Notes under the pieces: model-generated | What the model saw: the letters and a program-made list of their open reading frames with translations, nothing else | The model's database searches: none | What the model was told of the DNA's origin: nothing | Shown: piece by piece, positions 26,493 to 35,191 of the stretch | How the letters are laid out: every line of letters begins with the position of its first letter | How positions within the stretch are numbered: the first letter of the stretch is position 1 | Assembly: GCA_022711755.1 (NCBI GenBank) | Contig: JAKLEA010000001.1 | Location: 1-64,000, forward strand | Direction of reading: 5' to 3' | From: Planctomycetota bacterium | Lineage (GTDB): Bacteria; Planctomycetota; Brocadiia; SM23-32; JAKLEA01 | DNA length: 64,000 bases | Translations under genes and position numbers: made by a program

Positions 26493-26535
26493 TCTCTGCT
26501 CCGGTTCGGCGAGTTCATGAGCGGCAATCCGGCAT

Positions 26536-27021
26536 TCAGTCAATCTTCTGCAAAAGCGCCACAACTTGTGCGGCAACAGCTTCGCGGTTGCCTATCGGCC
26601 CAAGCCCCTCCATCGAGCGGGCTTTCACGCTGACCCTCTCCACCGGCAGGCCCAGAATCGCTGCAAGCCGAGCGCTCATCCCGCGCTTGCGTTCTCCGAT
26701 TCGGGGGTATTCGGCGATCACGTTCACATCAACGTTCCACGGTTCGAAGTCGGCGGCGCGCGCCAGCCCGACCACATGCTTGAGCAGTTCCGCGCTGTCC
26801 GCGCCGCTCCATTTTGGATCGTTGTCGGGGAAATGCTCCCCGATGTCGCCAAGCGCCGCCGCTCCGAGAATTGCGTCCGCAACGGCGTGGAGTACCACGT
26901 CGGCGTCGGAGTGGCCCAGCAATCCGAGCGTCCCGTCGAATTCAACTCCGGCCAGAACCAGCTTTCTGCCCTCGACCAGGCGGTGAATGTCAAAGCCGAT
27001 CCCGATGCGCATGTCCATCAT
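26536..27021 (-). CDS. ispF: 2-C-methyl-D-erythritol 2,4-cyclodiphosphate synthase
   Basis: IspF closes the cyclodiphosphate ring in the MEP isoprenoid pathway. The 161-residue protein has the classic motifs: RIGIGFDIHRLVEGR (metal-binding Asp and His), LLGHSDADVVLHAVADAILG, IGEHFPDND and KARSMEGLGPIGNREAVAAQ at the C-terminus. It overlaps the end of ispD by four bases (ATGA), showing translational coupling. An adjacent ispD-ispF pair is common in bacteria and strengthens both calls. Confidence 0.97.
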   Translation of the reverse strand: MMDMRIGIGFDIHRLVEGRKLVLAGVEFDGTLGLLGHSDADVVLHAVADAILGAAALGDIGEHFPDNDPKWSGADSAELLKHVVGLARAADFEPWNVDVNVIAEYPRIGERKRGMSARLAAILGLPVERVSVKARSMEGLGPIGNREAVAAQVVALLQKID

Positions 27022-27779
27022 CCGCCCTCCGATCCGGTGTGACGCGATCCGTCAAGCCCTTGCTCCTGCTGCCAGCGCAGGAGCGCTTCCGCCACGGCGA
27101 GATCGCAGGGGGTTGTGACCTTGATGTTGTCGCTCGTATCGCGAACTATCATGACCTCGCGGCCATTGCGTTCGAGAACCTGCGCGTCGTCCGTCACGGA
27201 ATCGCCCGATCGTCTGAGTTTCTCGTAGGCTTCGATCAACAGGCTTCGCAACGCGCCCTGGGGCGTCTGCGCCTGCCAGAGGCGTTCACGATCCCGTGTT
27301 GCGATTATTCGTCCAGCATCGTTTGACTCCTTCACCGTCGCAATCATCGGGGCTGCGGCTATTGCGGCCCCATGCTCACGGATTGCCCGGATGACTTCCA
27401 GAATCGTTTCGCGGCGGACAAGCGGTCTGACGGCATCATGTACCAGAACTACGGGAAGGTCTTCGGGCGTCCGCATCAGTCCGTTCCAGACGCTTTCCTG
27501 TCGCGAAACGCCGCCGGAAACTATTGCCGCCACGCGGCAACTCTCAGCGAATTTCCGGCCCCACTGATCGCGGACCATCTCAATGTCGTCCGGATGGACG
27601 ACAAGGATGGTTTTCGCGATCTCGTTTACCGAGCAGAGACGTTCAAGCGTGAGAAGGATCAAGGGTTTGCCCAGTAGGGCGAGATAAGGTTTGCGCGTTG
27701 ACCCGCCCATGCGGACTCCGGAACCGCCGGCCACCACAACAGCGCAGACGTCTGCGACTCTGTTCGAATCATTGGTCAT
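27018..27779 (-). CDS. ispD: 2-C-methyl-D-erythritol 4-phosphate cytidylyltransferase
   Basis: IspD activates MEP with CTP in the MEP isoprenoid pathway. The 253-residue protein has the nucleotidyltransferase signature VVVAGGSGVRMGGSTRKPYL, followed by VVHPDDIEMVRDQW, GGVSRQESVWNGL, VLVHDAVRPLV and DDAQVLERNGREV. It starts 57 bases after the nfi stop and overlaps ispF by four bases. The dnaE-nfi-ispD-ispF genes may form one transcript. Confidence 0.96.
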   Translation of the reverse strand: MTNDSNRVADVCAVVVAGGSGVRMGGSTRKPYLALLGKPLILLTLERLCSVNEIAKTILVVHPDDIEMVRDQWGRKFAESCRVAAIVSGGVSRQESVWNGLMRTPEDLPVVLVHDAVRPLVRRETILEVIRAIREHGAAIAAAPMIATVKESNDAGRIIATRDRERLWQAQTPQGALRSLLIEAYEKLRRSGDSVTDDAQVLERNGREVMIVRDTSDNIKVTTPCDLAVAEALLRWQQEQGLDGSRHTGSEGG

Positions 27780-27836
27780 ATCAATAGTCCGTGTGTTCTT
27801 CCAGGAGCCATGAAGCTATGCATCAACCTTGCCGGA

Positions 27837-28517
27837 TTATCCGGACGCTCGCCGCTTGTTCACAAGGATGTGCGCTTGCCGCGTTGGTTCCGGAAGCCTG
27901 TATCCGCGCAGGCAGCGCATGACAACATCCTCTGATGTCTGAAGACTTGTCATGTGCCCGACGCTGACGAATACCGGCTTCACGCGGTCGCGCGTCCGCA
28001 GGACGGTTCCGATCCGTTCTCCTTCTTGAATCAGCGCCGTCCGCTCTCCTTTCCGCGGGCCGGGTTCAACGTATTCTCCGATCAACCTGCTCTTGGCGCA
28101 TCCGAGGACCGGCATATCCAGGAAAAGCCCGAGATGACATGCCAGGCCAAACCTGCGCGGATGCGCAAGACCCTGGCCGTCCGCAATCACGACATCGGGT
28201 TTGGTCTTCAACGCTTTGAAAGCGTCCAGAAGCGCGGGAGCCTCCCGAAAGCTCAACAACCCCGGGACGTATGGGAAGGGAGATTTCACGACCGCCGTGG
28301 CGCTGTCCACAACCTGAAAATCCGACAAACGCAGCACGATCACTCCCGCGAAAAACCGGTCGTCATGCCGCGCATATGAAACATCGCATCCGGCGACCAG
28401 AGACCAATCTTCCGGTTTGCAGAAAGATTTTTCCAGCGTCAGTTTTCGCAGTCGGTTCTGAAGCTTTATCGCCTCTGCGGGCGTCAGTTCCCATGCATGG
28501 AGATCGTGGACTTCCAT
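27837..28517 (-). CDS. nfi: Endonuclease V (deoxyinosine 3'-endonuclease)
   Basis: Endonuclease V nicks DNA beside deaminated adenine (inosine). The 226-residue protein matches the family: VAGCDVSYARHDDRFFAGV (metal-binding Asp), the FPYVPGLLSFREAPALLDA motif, PDVVIADGQGLAHPRRFGLA and GCAKSRLIGEY. The RCLRGYRLPEPTRQAH end is also typical. It starts one base after the dnaE stop codon, so translation is probably coupled to dnaE. A DNA-repair gene directly behind the replicative polymerase gene makes functional sense. Confidence 0.95.
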   Translation of the reverse strand: MEVHDLHAWELTPAEAIKLQNRLRKLTLEKSFCKPEDWSLVAGCDVSYARHDDRFFAGVIVLRLSDFQVVDSATAVVKSPFPYVPGLLSFREAPALLDAFKALKTKPDVVIADGQGLAHPRRFGLACHLGLFLDMPVLGCAKSRLIGEYVEPGPRKGERTALIQEGERIGTVLRTRDRVKPVFVSVGHMTSLQTSEDVVMRCLRGYRLPEPTRQAHILVNKRRASG

Positions 28518-28518
28518 T

Positions 28519-31500
28519 TCAGTTTTTGAACTGTCTGCCGCTGTTGCGTCGCGGACGGGGGGCGTGGCCGTTGCCGTTCCTGCCTACGATTACGCGCCCC
28601 CCCCCAAGCAACCCCTCAAGCGCGTCCTTGAGTTGATTGCTGACGTCCACGCGGAACGCCGCACCCAGCCTTCCCGCCAGCTTGTGCTTCGGCGAATGCA
28701 GAATGATCTCGACAGGAGCCTGACCGGAATGGTCCCGCAGCAAATCGGCAAGAGTCTTGAAGAAACCAAGCTCTTCGGTTTTCGCAACGTCAAGTATCAG
28801 AGTCACCTTGCCGCCCAACTTCTTTGTGGCGTCTTCCGGACTCATGGCCCACTGCGCTATCAACCCCACCCCCCGCCGAAGGCTCAGTTCTCCGCCTACA
28901 AAAACGATGTTGTCCTCCTTCATAAGTTCCAGCCCTTCGTCCAGACGGTCATTGTATACGACAACGTCCAGGCTGCCCGTGGAATCCTCCAGCGTGATGA
29001 TCTGGAGGGAGCCGCCCTTGCTGGAACTGAGCCTGCGGGTGCTTGTTATATAGCCGGCCACCTGAAGATACGTTCCCTCAGGAAGGGCCGTCAAAGCGTT
29101 GATGGGAGTCGCCAGCCCGCGCGTAAGCGATGCTAACTGATCCATCGGGTGCTTGCTCACAAAGAGGCCGATGGCCTCCTTCTCATGCTGCAACTGTTTC
29201 ATCTCCGGCCACGGCGGGACATCCGGTAGTCCATGGCCTTCCCCGGGTTTCGGTTCGGCCTCAGCCGCGCCGAAAAGCCCCATCTGTCCGACGCGGCGGT
29301 CGCGCTGCCTGCCGGCCCCCACTTTCATTGCGTCCTCGATCGCCTCGAAAAACTGCGCCCTGTGCCCCGCGAGGCAATCCATAGCCCCGGCCTTGATAAG
29401 GAATTCCAGCGCCGACTTGTTCATGCAGCGGCTGTCAACCCGCTCGGTCAGGTCGAAGATTGACTTGAACGCGCCCCCCGCGTCGCGGGCCTGAAGGACT
29501 GCCTCGACCGTCTTCTCTCCAAGGTTCTTGATCGCCCCCAGACCGAAGCGGATGCAACCTTCGTCCACGATGGTAAAATCGCTGCGGCTTTCGTTGATCG
29601 AGGGGGGAAGAACCTTTATATCGTGGCGTTTGCATTCTTCAATGAACTCGGCCAGTTTGGACGTATCGGAGATTTCGCAGGAAAGGTTGACGGCCATGAA
29701 CTCCGTCGGGAAATGTGCTTTCAGATAAGCCGTCTTGTATGCGAGATATGCGTATGCGCATGTATGAGCCTTGTTGAACCCATAGGATGCAAACTCGTAA
29801 ATCAGCGCGAAAACCGATTCAGCCTTGTCAGGGTCAATGCCCTTCGCGACGGCTCCCGCGACGAAATTCCCGTGCTGCTCCTCTATGACGGCGGCCTTCT
29901 TCTTGCTGATCGCCTTGATTAGGCTGAGCGCCTTGGCCATGCTCATGCCGGCAAACTGGTTGGCGATCTGCATGATCTGTTCCTGGTAGACGATGATGCC
30001 GTAAGTGTTTTCCAGGACGCTGGCCAGCGTATCGTCAAGGTGCGTTATAGGCTCCCGGCCGTGCTTGCGGTTGATGAAGCTGTCTATCATGCCGCTGCCC
30101 AGCGGGCCGGGGCGGTAAAGCGCGACGACCGCGATGATGTCTTCTATGCAGCTCGGCTTGAGTTTCGCAAGCAACTGCCGCATTCCCGCCGACGCCAACT
30201 GGAACACGCCCAGCGTGTCGCCCCTTGTTATAAGTTCGTACGTCTTCGCGTCGGTGAGGTCCAGGTTTTCGATGTCAATCTTTCCCTTGCCCCGCTCCTC
30301 AATAAGCCGGCACGTCAGGTCAACTATCGTCAACTGCCGCAGACCCAGGAAGTCCATCTTCAACATGCCCGTCTTTTCCAGGGAGTTCATGTCATACTGG
30401 GTGACGACCGGGCCGTCCCCCGTCCTGGAGAGCGGGACGTTTTCGCACAGCGGCCTGTCGGATATCACAAGGCCGGCGGCGTGGACGCTTGAGTGGCGCG
30501 TAAGCCCCTCAAGCTTCATTGCCATGTCGAAAAGACGGCGGATTTCCGGGCTTTTTTCGTAGCGCTCCTTAAGCTCCGAAACCTTATCCAGCGAGTCCTG
30601 GAGGCTTATGTGCAATTCCTCCGGAACCAGCTTGCATATCGCGTTGACCTCGGCAAGCGGCACATCCAGCGCCCGGCCAACGTCGCGCAGGGCGCCGCGC
30701 GCGGCCATCGTTCCGAACGTAATGATCTGCGCGCAGTTCGCCTCCTTGTATTTCTGCTTGACGTATGCGATGACCTCTTCGCGGCGTCGCTCGCATATGT
30801 CCACGTCAATGTCGGGCGCTTCCTGCCGTTCGGGATCGAGGAACCGGTTGAACAGAAGCTGATGGCTGATCGGGTTGATGTCCGTCATGCCGATCGCATA
30901 GGCAACCATCGCCCCGCCGCCTGATCCGCGCAGACCTATCGGTATGTGCTTCTCTCTAGCGAAACGCACAAAATCCCAGACGATAAGGAAATAGTCCACG
31001 TAACCCATTCCGGATATGACGTCCAGTTCATAATCGAGCCGCTGCTGCATCTCCTCGGAAATCCGCTTGTGACGCCGCTTGAGGCCCCGTTCACATTCAT
31101 TTCTGAGGAAAGTCAGTCCGTCCGCGCCATCTGGAAGGGGGAACCTGGGATACTTTCTGGACGTGTCCAGCTTCACATTGCATCTTGCGGCTATCAAACC
31201 CGTGTTTTCAATCGCCTCCGGCCACCTGTCGAATACCTCCCTCATCTCTTCCGACGACTTGAAATAGAACTCCGAAGATGAGAATCGCAACCGGCTTTCG
31301 TCGTTGATTGTTTTGCGCGTGCTTATGCAGAGCAGGATGTCGTGCGCGTCGGCGTCGTCGGAGCTGAGATAATGGACGTCGTTAGTGGCAACCAGCGGGA
31401 TGCCGAGTCGTCGGCCAAGATCGGCAGTCGGCTCCAGAATGGCCCTCTGCGAAGGCATTCCGTTGTCCTGCATCTCCAGGAAGAAGTTATCCCTGCCGAA

Positions 31501-32001
31501 CGCCTCTCGCATTGTTTCTGCCAGCCGCGTCGCGCCTTCGATGTCTTTCTGACTCAGCATGCACGCGATCTGGCCTTGGATGCAACCGCTCAGGCATATA
31601 AGTCCCTCCGTGTGCGCATAGAGCGTAGGATAGTCCACACGCGGTTTATGATAGAAGCCCCTCAGATAAGCCTGCGAACTGAGCTTTATAAGATTTCCAT
31701 AACCCTTTTCGTTATACGCAAGCAGGACGACGTGATAGGCCCCCGCGTTACGGGTGCCGCTGGCCTCCTCCATGTTGCCGGGTGTGACGTATGTCTCCAG
31801 GCCGAAGATCGGTTTGATACCCTCCGTTTTTGCGGCATCCGCGAAATGCACCAAACCGAAGAGGTTGCCGTGATCTGTGACCGCAACCGCGGGCATGCCC
31901 ATCTCAGCGGCGCGCTTGCAGAGTTTGTCCAATCGGCACGCCCCGTCAAGGAGGCTGAACTCCGAATGAACGTGCAGGTGTATGAAAGGGCTGTCGGGCA
32001 T
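28519..32001 (-). CDS. dnaE: DNA polymerase III alpha subunit
   Basis: The 1160-residue length matches typical DnaE. The N-terminal PHP domain starts FIHLHVHSEFSLLDGACRL and has VTDHGNLFGLV. The palm carries the metal-binding aspartates in EAPDIDVDICERRR, and VYQEQIMQIANQFAGMS and YGFNKAHTCAYAYLAYKTAY are fingers motifs. A C-terminal OB domain reads LQVAGYITSTRRLSSSKGG. There are nine consecutive C on the plus strand near the 3' end, so frame there depends on an exact homopolymer. It is divergent from the C45-family gene and leads nfi and ispDF on the same strand. Confidence 0.97.
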   Translation of the reverse strand: MPDSPFIHLHVHSEFSLLDGACRLDKLCKRAAEMGMPAVAVTDHGNLFGLVHFADAAKTEGIKPIFGLETYVTPGNMEEASGTRNAGAYHVVLLAYNEKGYGNLIKLSSQAYLRGFYHKPRVDYPTLYAHTEGLICLSGCIQGQIACMLSQKDIEGATRLAETMREAFGRDNFFLEMQDNGMPSQRAILEPTADLGRRLGIPLVATNDVHYLSSDDADAHDILLCISTRKTINDESRLRFSSSEFYFKSSEEMREVFDRWPEAIENTGLIAARCNVKLDTSRKYPRFPLPDGADGLTFLRNECERGLKRRHKRISEEMQQRLDYELDVISGMGYVDYFLIVWDFVRFAREKHIPIGLRGSGGGAMVAYAIGMTDINPISHQLLFNRFLDPERQEAPDIDVDICERRREEVIAYVKQKYKEANCAQIITFGTMAARGALRDVGRALDVPLAEVNAICKLVPEELHISLQDSLDKVSELKERYEKSPEIRRLFDMAMKLEGLTRHSSVHAAGLVISDRPLCENVPLSRTGDGPVVTQYDMNSLEKTGMLKMDFLGLRQLTIVDLTCRLIEERGKGKIDIENLDLTDAKTYELITRGDTLGVFQLASAGMRQLLAKLKPSCIEDIIAVVALYRPGPLGSGMIDSFINRKHGREPITHLDDTLASVLENTYGIIVYQEQIMQIANQFAGMSMAKALSLIKAISKKKAAVIEEQHGNFVAGAVAKGIDPDKAESVFALIYEFASYGFNKAHTCAYAYLAYKTAYLKAHFPTEFMAVNLSCEISDTSKLAEFIEECKRHDIKVLPPSINESRSDFTIVDEGCIRFGLGAIKNLGEKTVEAVLQARDAGGAFKSIFDLTERVDSRCMNKSALEFLIKAGAMDCLAGHRAQFFEAIEDAMKVGAGRQRDRRVGQMGLFGAAEAEPKPGEGHGLPDVPPWPEMKQLQHEKEAIGLFVSKHPMDQLASLTRGLATPINALTALPEGTYLQVAGYITSTRRLSSSKGGSLQIITLEDSTGSLDVVVYNDRLDEGLELMKEDNIVFVGGELSLRRGVGLIAQWAMSPEDATKKLGGKVTLILDVAKTEELGFFKTLADLLRDHSGQAPVEIILHSPKHKLAGRLGAAFRVDVSNQLKDALEGLLGGGRVIVGRNGNGHAPRPRRNSGRQFKN

Positions 32002-32475
32002 GGTTCAGGTATAGTCCTAACTATCCCGAATGTTGGCGCTTATGGATTCAGGCGCTTCGCGTTCCAACAGTTCGCCGGGATGCGCGGCATTGCAGACACT
32101 CTGGCCTAAGACAATGATACACATATGGATATGACTATTCCCTCCCTTCGCGCTTGCGTTGCCTGATCTCAAAATGGATTTTACACGGATGCTGCGACTT
32201 GTCAAAAAAAATCCTCAAATCAGCGGAAATCGTTTCGTTAATCGCCTCCGTAGGAGACAGCCCATAGACATGCCCCTGAACCAGCGTTCCCAAGGCTTAA
32301 CCTGATCGGCAAGCCACACGCGTAACTGTCTCTCATTCTTGAAGGCATTTCAACCGGCATGGTATATTTCATGTAATGTGGCAAGGGATAACGTGACTCG
32401 TTGGCATACATTGTCCGACGAACGCATTTCCAAGAGTCTGATCGGACAACTTACTTCATGCGGAGTAATGAAGAC
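32002..32475. other. 474-base intergenic region between divergent genes
   Basis: No gene or recognised RNA is found. It contains a possible plus-strand promoter (TTGAAG at 32339-32344, 18 bases, TATATT at 32363-32368) and a run of eight A at about 32203-32213. I looked for 6S, SRP, RNase P and tmRNA landmarks and saw none. Confidence 0.5.
32339..32368 (+). promoter_or_regulatory. Possible sigma-70 promoter for the C45-family gene
   Basis: TTGAAG at 32339-32344 and TATATT at 32363-32368 are spaced 18 bases apart, about 105 bases before the chosen start codon at 32476. Confidence 0.3.
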
Positions 32476-33897
32476 ATGAGACAGCGCAGCAGGGCAACAA
32501 TGTACATCCTTTTTGCAGTCATCATTTGGACAGCGAGCGTCATTTTTGCTCAGACGGCTCCGGACGCTCAGACCAAATCCGAAGTCAAACCTGCGGAAAA
32601 GAAGTCCACGGCGATAAGCAAACTCGCCCCGAAACCGCTCTACACGCCCGATATAGTCGAAAAACCCGAAAAGAAGCTGATTGACAAGGAAGGCGCGGGC
32701 AAGCTCTACCAGGTGAACGATCACCTGGTATGCGTAATGGAAGGCACGCCGGAGGAGATGGGCTATCAGCACGGGCGGCTTCTGGCGAAAAGAATCCACC
32801 ATATTATGAAGGTCGGATACCTTCAGAAAGCCCTCTGGAGCAGGGGCTACAAGCCGGAATACGTGAATGCCCAGTCTGCAAGGATGGAAAAGCACTTCCC
32901 GCCCGAATACATCGCCGAGCTACAGGGCATTGTGAAGGGGGTGAAGGCCGCCGGCGTTGAAGGCATTTCATATGAGGACGCGCGCCTAGGACTTACCATA
33001 CCGGAATTGCTGCATTTTGATCCGGACATGCCCCCTGGATGCTCCAACTTCGCCGTCTGGGGCAAGTGGACCACCGACGGGCGCCTTCTGCACGGGCGCA
33101 ACCTGGATTGGACCGTCGAGGCCGAGGCACAGGACGACCATGTGATCCTGATATGGCGGCCTAAAGGCGGCATCCCGTTCATGATGGTCGGTTGGGCGGG
33201 CAGCATCGGAAGCGTTAGCGGCATGAATGCCAAGGGCATAACAATTGGCGAAATGACCTGCATGTCCCCGGACGCGACCTTCGACGGGCTTCCGCTGAAT
33301 GCCATCATGCGCCGGGTGCTTGAAAAAGCGGAGACGCTGGAGCAGGCGGTCGAGATCATGAAGAACACCCCCCGCACGAGCGGATGGAACTTCGTCATCG
33401 CCGATGGGAAGATACCGGACGCGCGCGCGCTTGAGGTTGACGCGAAGAATTGCGACGTCTACGCGCCCATGGACCCGAAAGAGGGCAAGGAAACGATGCA
33501 CTGGGCCATGCAGGACGCAGTGCGTCGAACAAACCACCCCATCAGCGCCGAAAGACTGCTTAAACTCGGCCAGACATATGGGCACGAGATCGGCATTGAA
33601 ATCAAGACTATGGAAGACCTCAAGGCCAAACTGCCGCTGCTGTTGCTCCAGAACACCTACCAGCGTTACGACTGGCTCGGCAAGCAGATTCAGCAGAGAG
33701 GGGAAGGCAAATTTGACGTAAAGGACGCGCTGCAACTGCTGGCCAACGGCCCGGTCTTCGGGGACGATACCCTGCACTCCTTTGTCTTCGATCCTTCAAA
33801 GCAGGTTGCCTACGTGGCCAACGCGGGCAGCAATCCGCCGAAGACCGCTACGCGCATGACATTCACTCGGTTGGACTTGTCCGAGTGGTTCAAATAA
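32476..33897 (+). CDS. Secreted C45-family Ntn acyltransferase/hydrolase
   Basis: This 473-residue protein begins with a signal peptide (MRQRSRATMYILFAVIIWT, cleaved near VIFAQ). The catalytic domain matches the C45 family (acyl-CoA:6-APA acyltransferase and phospholipase B-like proteins): MEGTPEEMGYQHGRLL, then PPGCSNFAVWGKWTTDGRL with Cys189 as the expected autocatalytic nucleophile. LLHGRNLDW, GWAGSIGSVSGMNAKGI and SGWNFVIADG follow. These Ntn enzymes cleave themselves before that cysteine and act on amide or ester bonds. Substrate unknown; its export suggests an envelope or environmental compound. The ATG at 32476 follows a GGAG; in-frame ATGs at 32458 and 32401 are less likely. Confidence 0.78.
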   Translation: MRQRSRATMYILFAVIIWTASVIFAQTAPDAQTKSEVKPAEKKSTAISKLAPKPLYTPDIVEKPEKKLIDKEGAGKLYQVNDHLVCVMEGTPEEMGYQHGRLLAKRIHHIMKVGYLQKALWSRGYKPEYVNAQSARMEKHFPPEYIAELQGIVKGVKAAGVEGISYEDARLGLTIPELLHFDPDMPPGCSNFAVWGKWTTDGRLLHGRNLDWTVEAEAQDDHVILIWRPKGGIPFMMVGWAGSIGSVSGMNAKGITIGEMTCMSPDATFDGLPLNAIMRRVLEKAETLEQAVEIMKNTPRTSGWNFVIADGKIPDARALEVDAKNCDVYAPMDPKEGKETMHWAMQDAVRRTNHPISAERLLKLGQTYGHEIGIEIKTMEDLKAKLPLLLLQNTYQRYDWLGKQIQQRGEGKFDVKDALQLLANGPVFGDDTLHSFVFDPSKQVAYVANAGSNPPKTATRMTFTRLDLSEWFK

Positions 33898-33924
33898 CCG
33901 CTGAATGTTTGATTGCGCCGTCGG

Positions 33925-35175
33925 TCAGCCTTTCTTCTCGGAAACAGGCTCCGGATTCCTGCCTTTGTAGATGCCGTCCAGCGTCCAGTATCCGTCTGGA
34001 ACCGGTCGGCGGCTGATCCATTTGCCGTTCGTGAAGTCGGGGAAAGGCACGGGGGCGCTGCCGCATGCAATGGAGTCTTCGGAAAGAGTCGTTATCGCCA
34101 TCCACGTGACGGAATCATAAACGTCAATGGGCGTTTGTGTCCCGGTCTTTATGGCCTCGATGAAGGCCCGTTGCACGAGATAATCCATGCCCCCATGGCC
34201 GCCGCGGACGCCGTCAATAATAAAATCGTACCATACGGGATGCTCGTATTTCTTCACGTATTCGCCCATGTCGGCCCATCGTTCGCCGTCGAAATCGTCG
34301 AAATGGACGGCGTTCTTGTCCTCCATCCATATGCCTTTCGTGCCCTGAACGCGCTGCGCCCGCGAATAAGGCCTGGGCAGCGAGCAATCATGGGTCAGCA
34401 GCACTGTCTCGCCCCGGGCGCATTTGATCATGGTTGTCGTAACGTCGCCCTGGCCAAAGACGGTGTTACGCTGCGAATGATCCGGCCCAAGTTTCTCGGT
34501 AGCGTAACAGTGGAGGCCGCGTGATTTGGTCGTCATGGAAACCAGCGAGATGAAACGGTTCCCCTTGTTGATGTTCAGCATCTTTGCTATCGGGCCTACG
34601 CCGTGCGTGGGATAAAGCTCTCCGTTGCGATAGGTGAAATTCTCCAGGCGGTAGTGACGGTTCTCCATCCCCCGCGTAATCTCTGAGCGCAGATCGTGCT
34701 CGTAACCGCACTGGCAATGGACAAGTTCGCCGAACATACCGAGCTTGACCATATTCAGCACCGCCATCTCCTCGCGCCCATAGCAGCAGTTCTCCAGCAT
34801 CATGAACGGGACGCCGGTTTCCTCGCTGACGCGGACCAGTTCCCAGCATTCCTGAAGCGAAGAAGCTCCGCCGACCTCTACCCCGGGGTAGATTCCCGCT
34901 CGCATGGCCGCCAGCGCAATCCTGACGTGCGTTGTCCAACTCGTGGAAATAATGACACCGTCCAGACTGCCGCGCTGCAACATTTCCTTATAATTCAGAT
35001 ATCCCATAACCGGATATCCATGCCGATCTTTAAGGCGGGCAATGTTATCGTCAACACGGTCCTGATAAACGTCGCAGACGGCCGGGACCACCACGTCGTC
35101 CATTGATGCCACGAGTTCGGCCAGTCCCGATCCTCTACCTCCGAGTCCTATCACGCCAAGTCTGACTGAATCCAA
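33925..35175 (-). CDS. GH109-like Gfo/Idh/MocA protein (alpha-N-acetylgalactosaminidase family)
   Basis: This 416-residue protein is a Gfo/Idh/MocA fold with features of GH109, the NAD-dependent glycosidases that remove alpha-GalNAc: RLGVIGLGGRGSGLAE, FMMLENCCYGREEMAVLNMV, GELVHCQCGYEHDLRSE, GELYPTHGVGPIAKMLNINK and DYLVQRAFIEAIKTG. The family's Tyr-His pair is seen in GYEHDLR and YPTHG. It has no signal peptide, unlike many GH109 members. It lies 16 bases downstream of the GNAT-GH38 gene, suggesting linked breakdown of a glycan containing N-acetylhexosamine and mannose. Confidence 0.78.
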   Translation of the reverse strand: MDSVRLGVIGLGGRGSGLAELVASMDDVVVPAVCDVYQDRVDDNIARLKDRHGYPVMGYLNYKEMLQRGSLDGVIISTSWTTHVRIALAAMRAGIYPGVEVGGASSLQECWELVRVSEETGVPFMMLENCCYGREEMAVLNMVKLGMFGELVHCQCGYEHDLRSEITRGMENRHYRLENFTYRNGELYPTHGVGPIAKMLNINKGNRFISLVSMTTKSRGLHCYATEKLGPDHSQRNTVFGQGDVTTTMIKCARGETVLLTHDCSLPRPYSRAQRVQGTKGIWMEDKNAVHFDDFDGERWADMGEYVKKYEHPVWYDFIIDGVRGGHGGMDYLVQRAFIEAIKTGTQTPIDVYDSVTWMAITTLSEDSIACGSAPVPFPDFTNGKWISRRPVPDGYWTLDGIYKGRNPEPVSEKKG

Positions 35176-35191
35176 GCGATTGCTCCCTTCT

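Noticed and set aside
32002..32475. A structured RNA gene (6S, SRP, RNase P or tmRNA) in the divergent region
   Set aside because: No landmark motif of these RNAs is found on either strand. A covariance-model search would be decisive.
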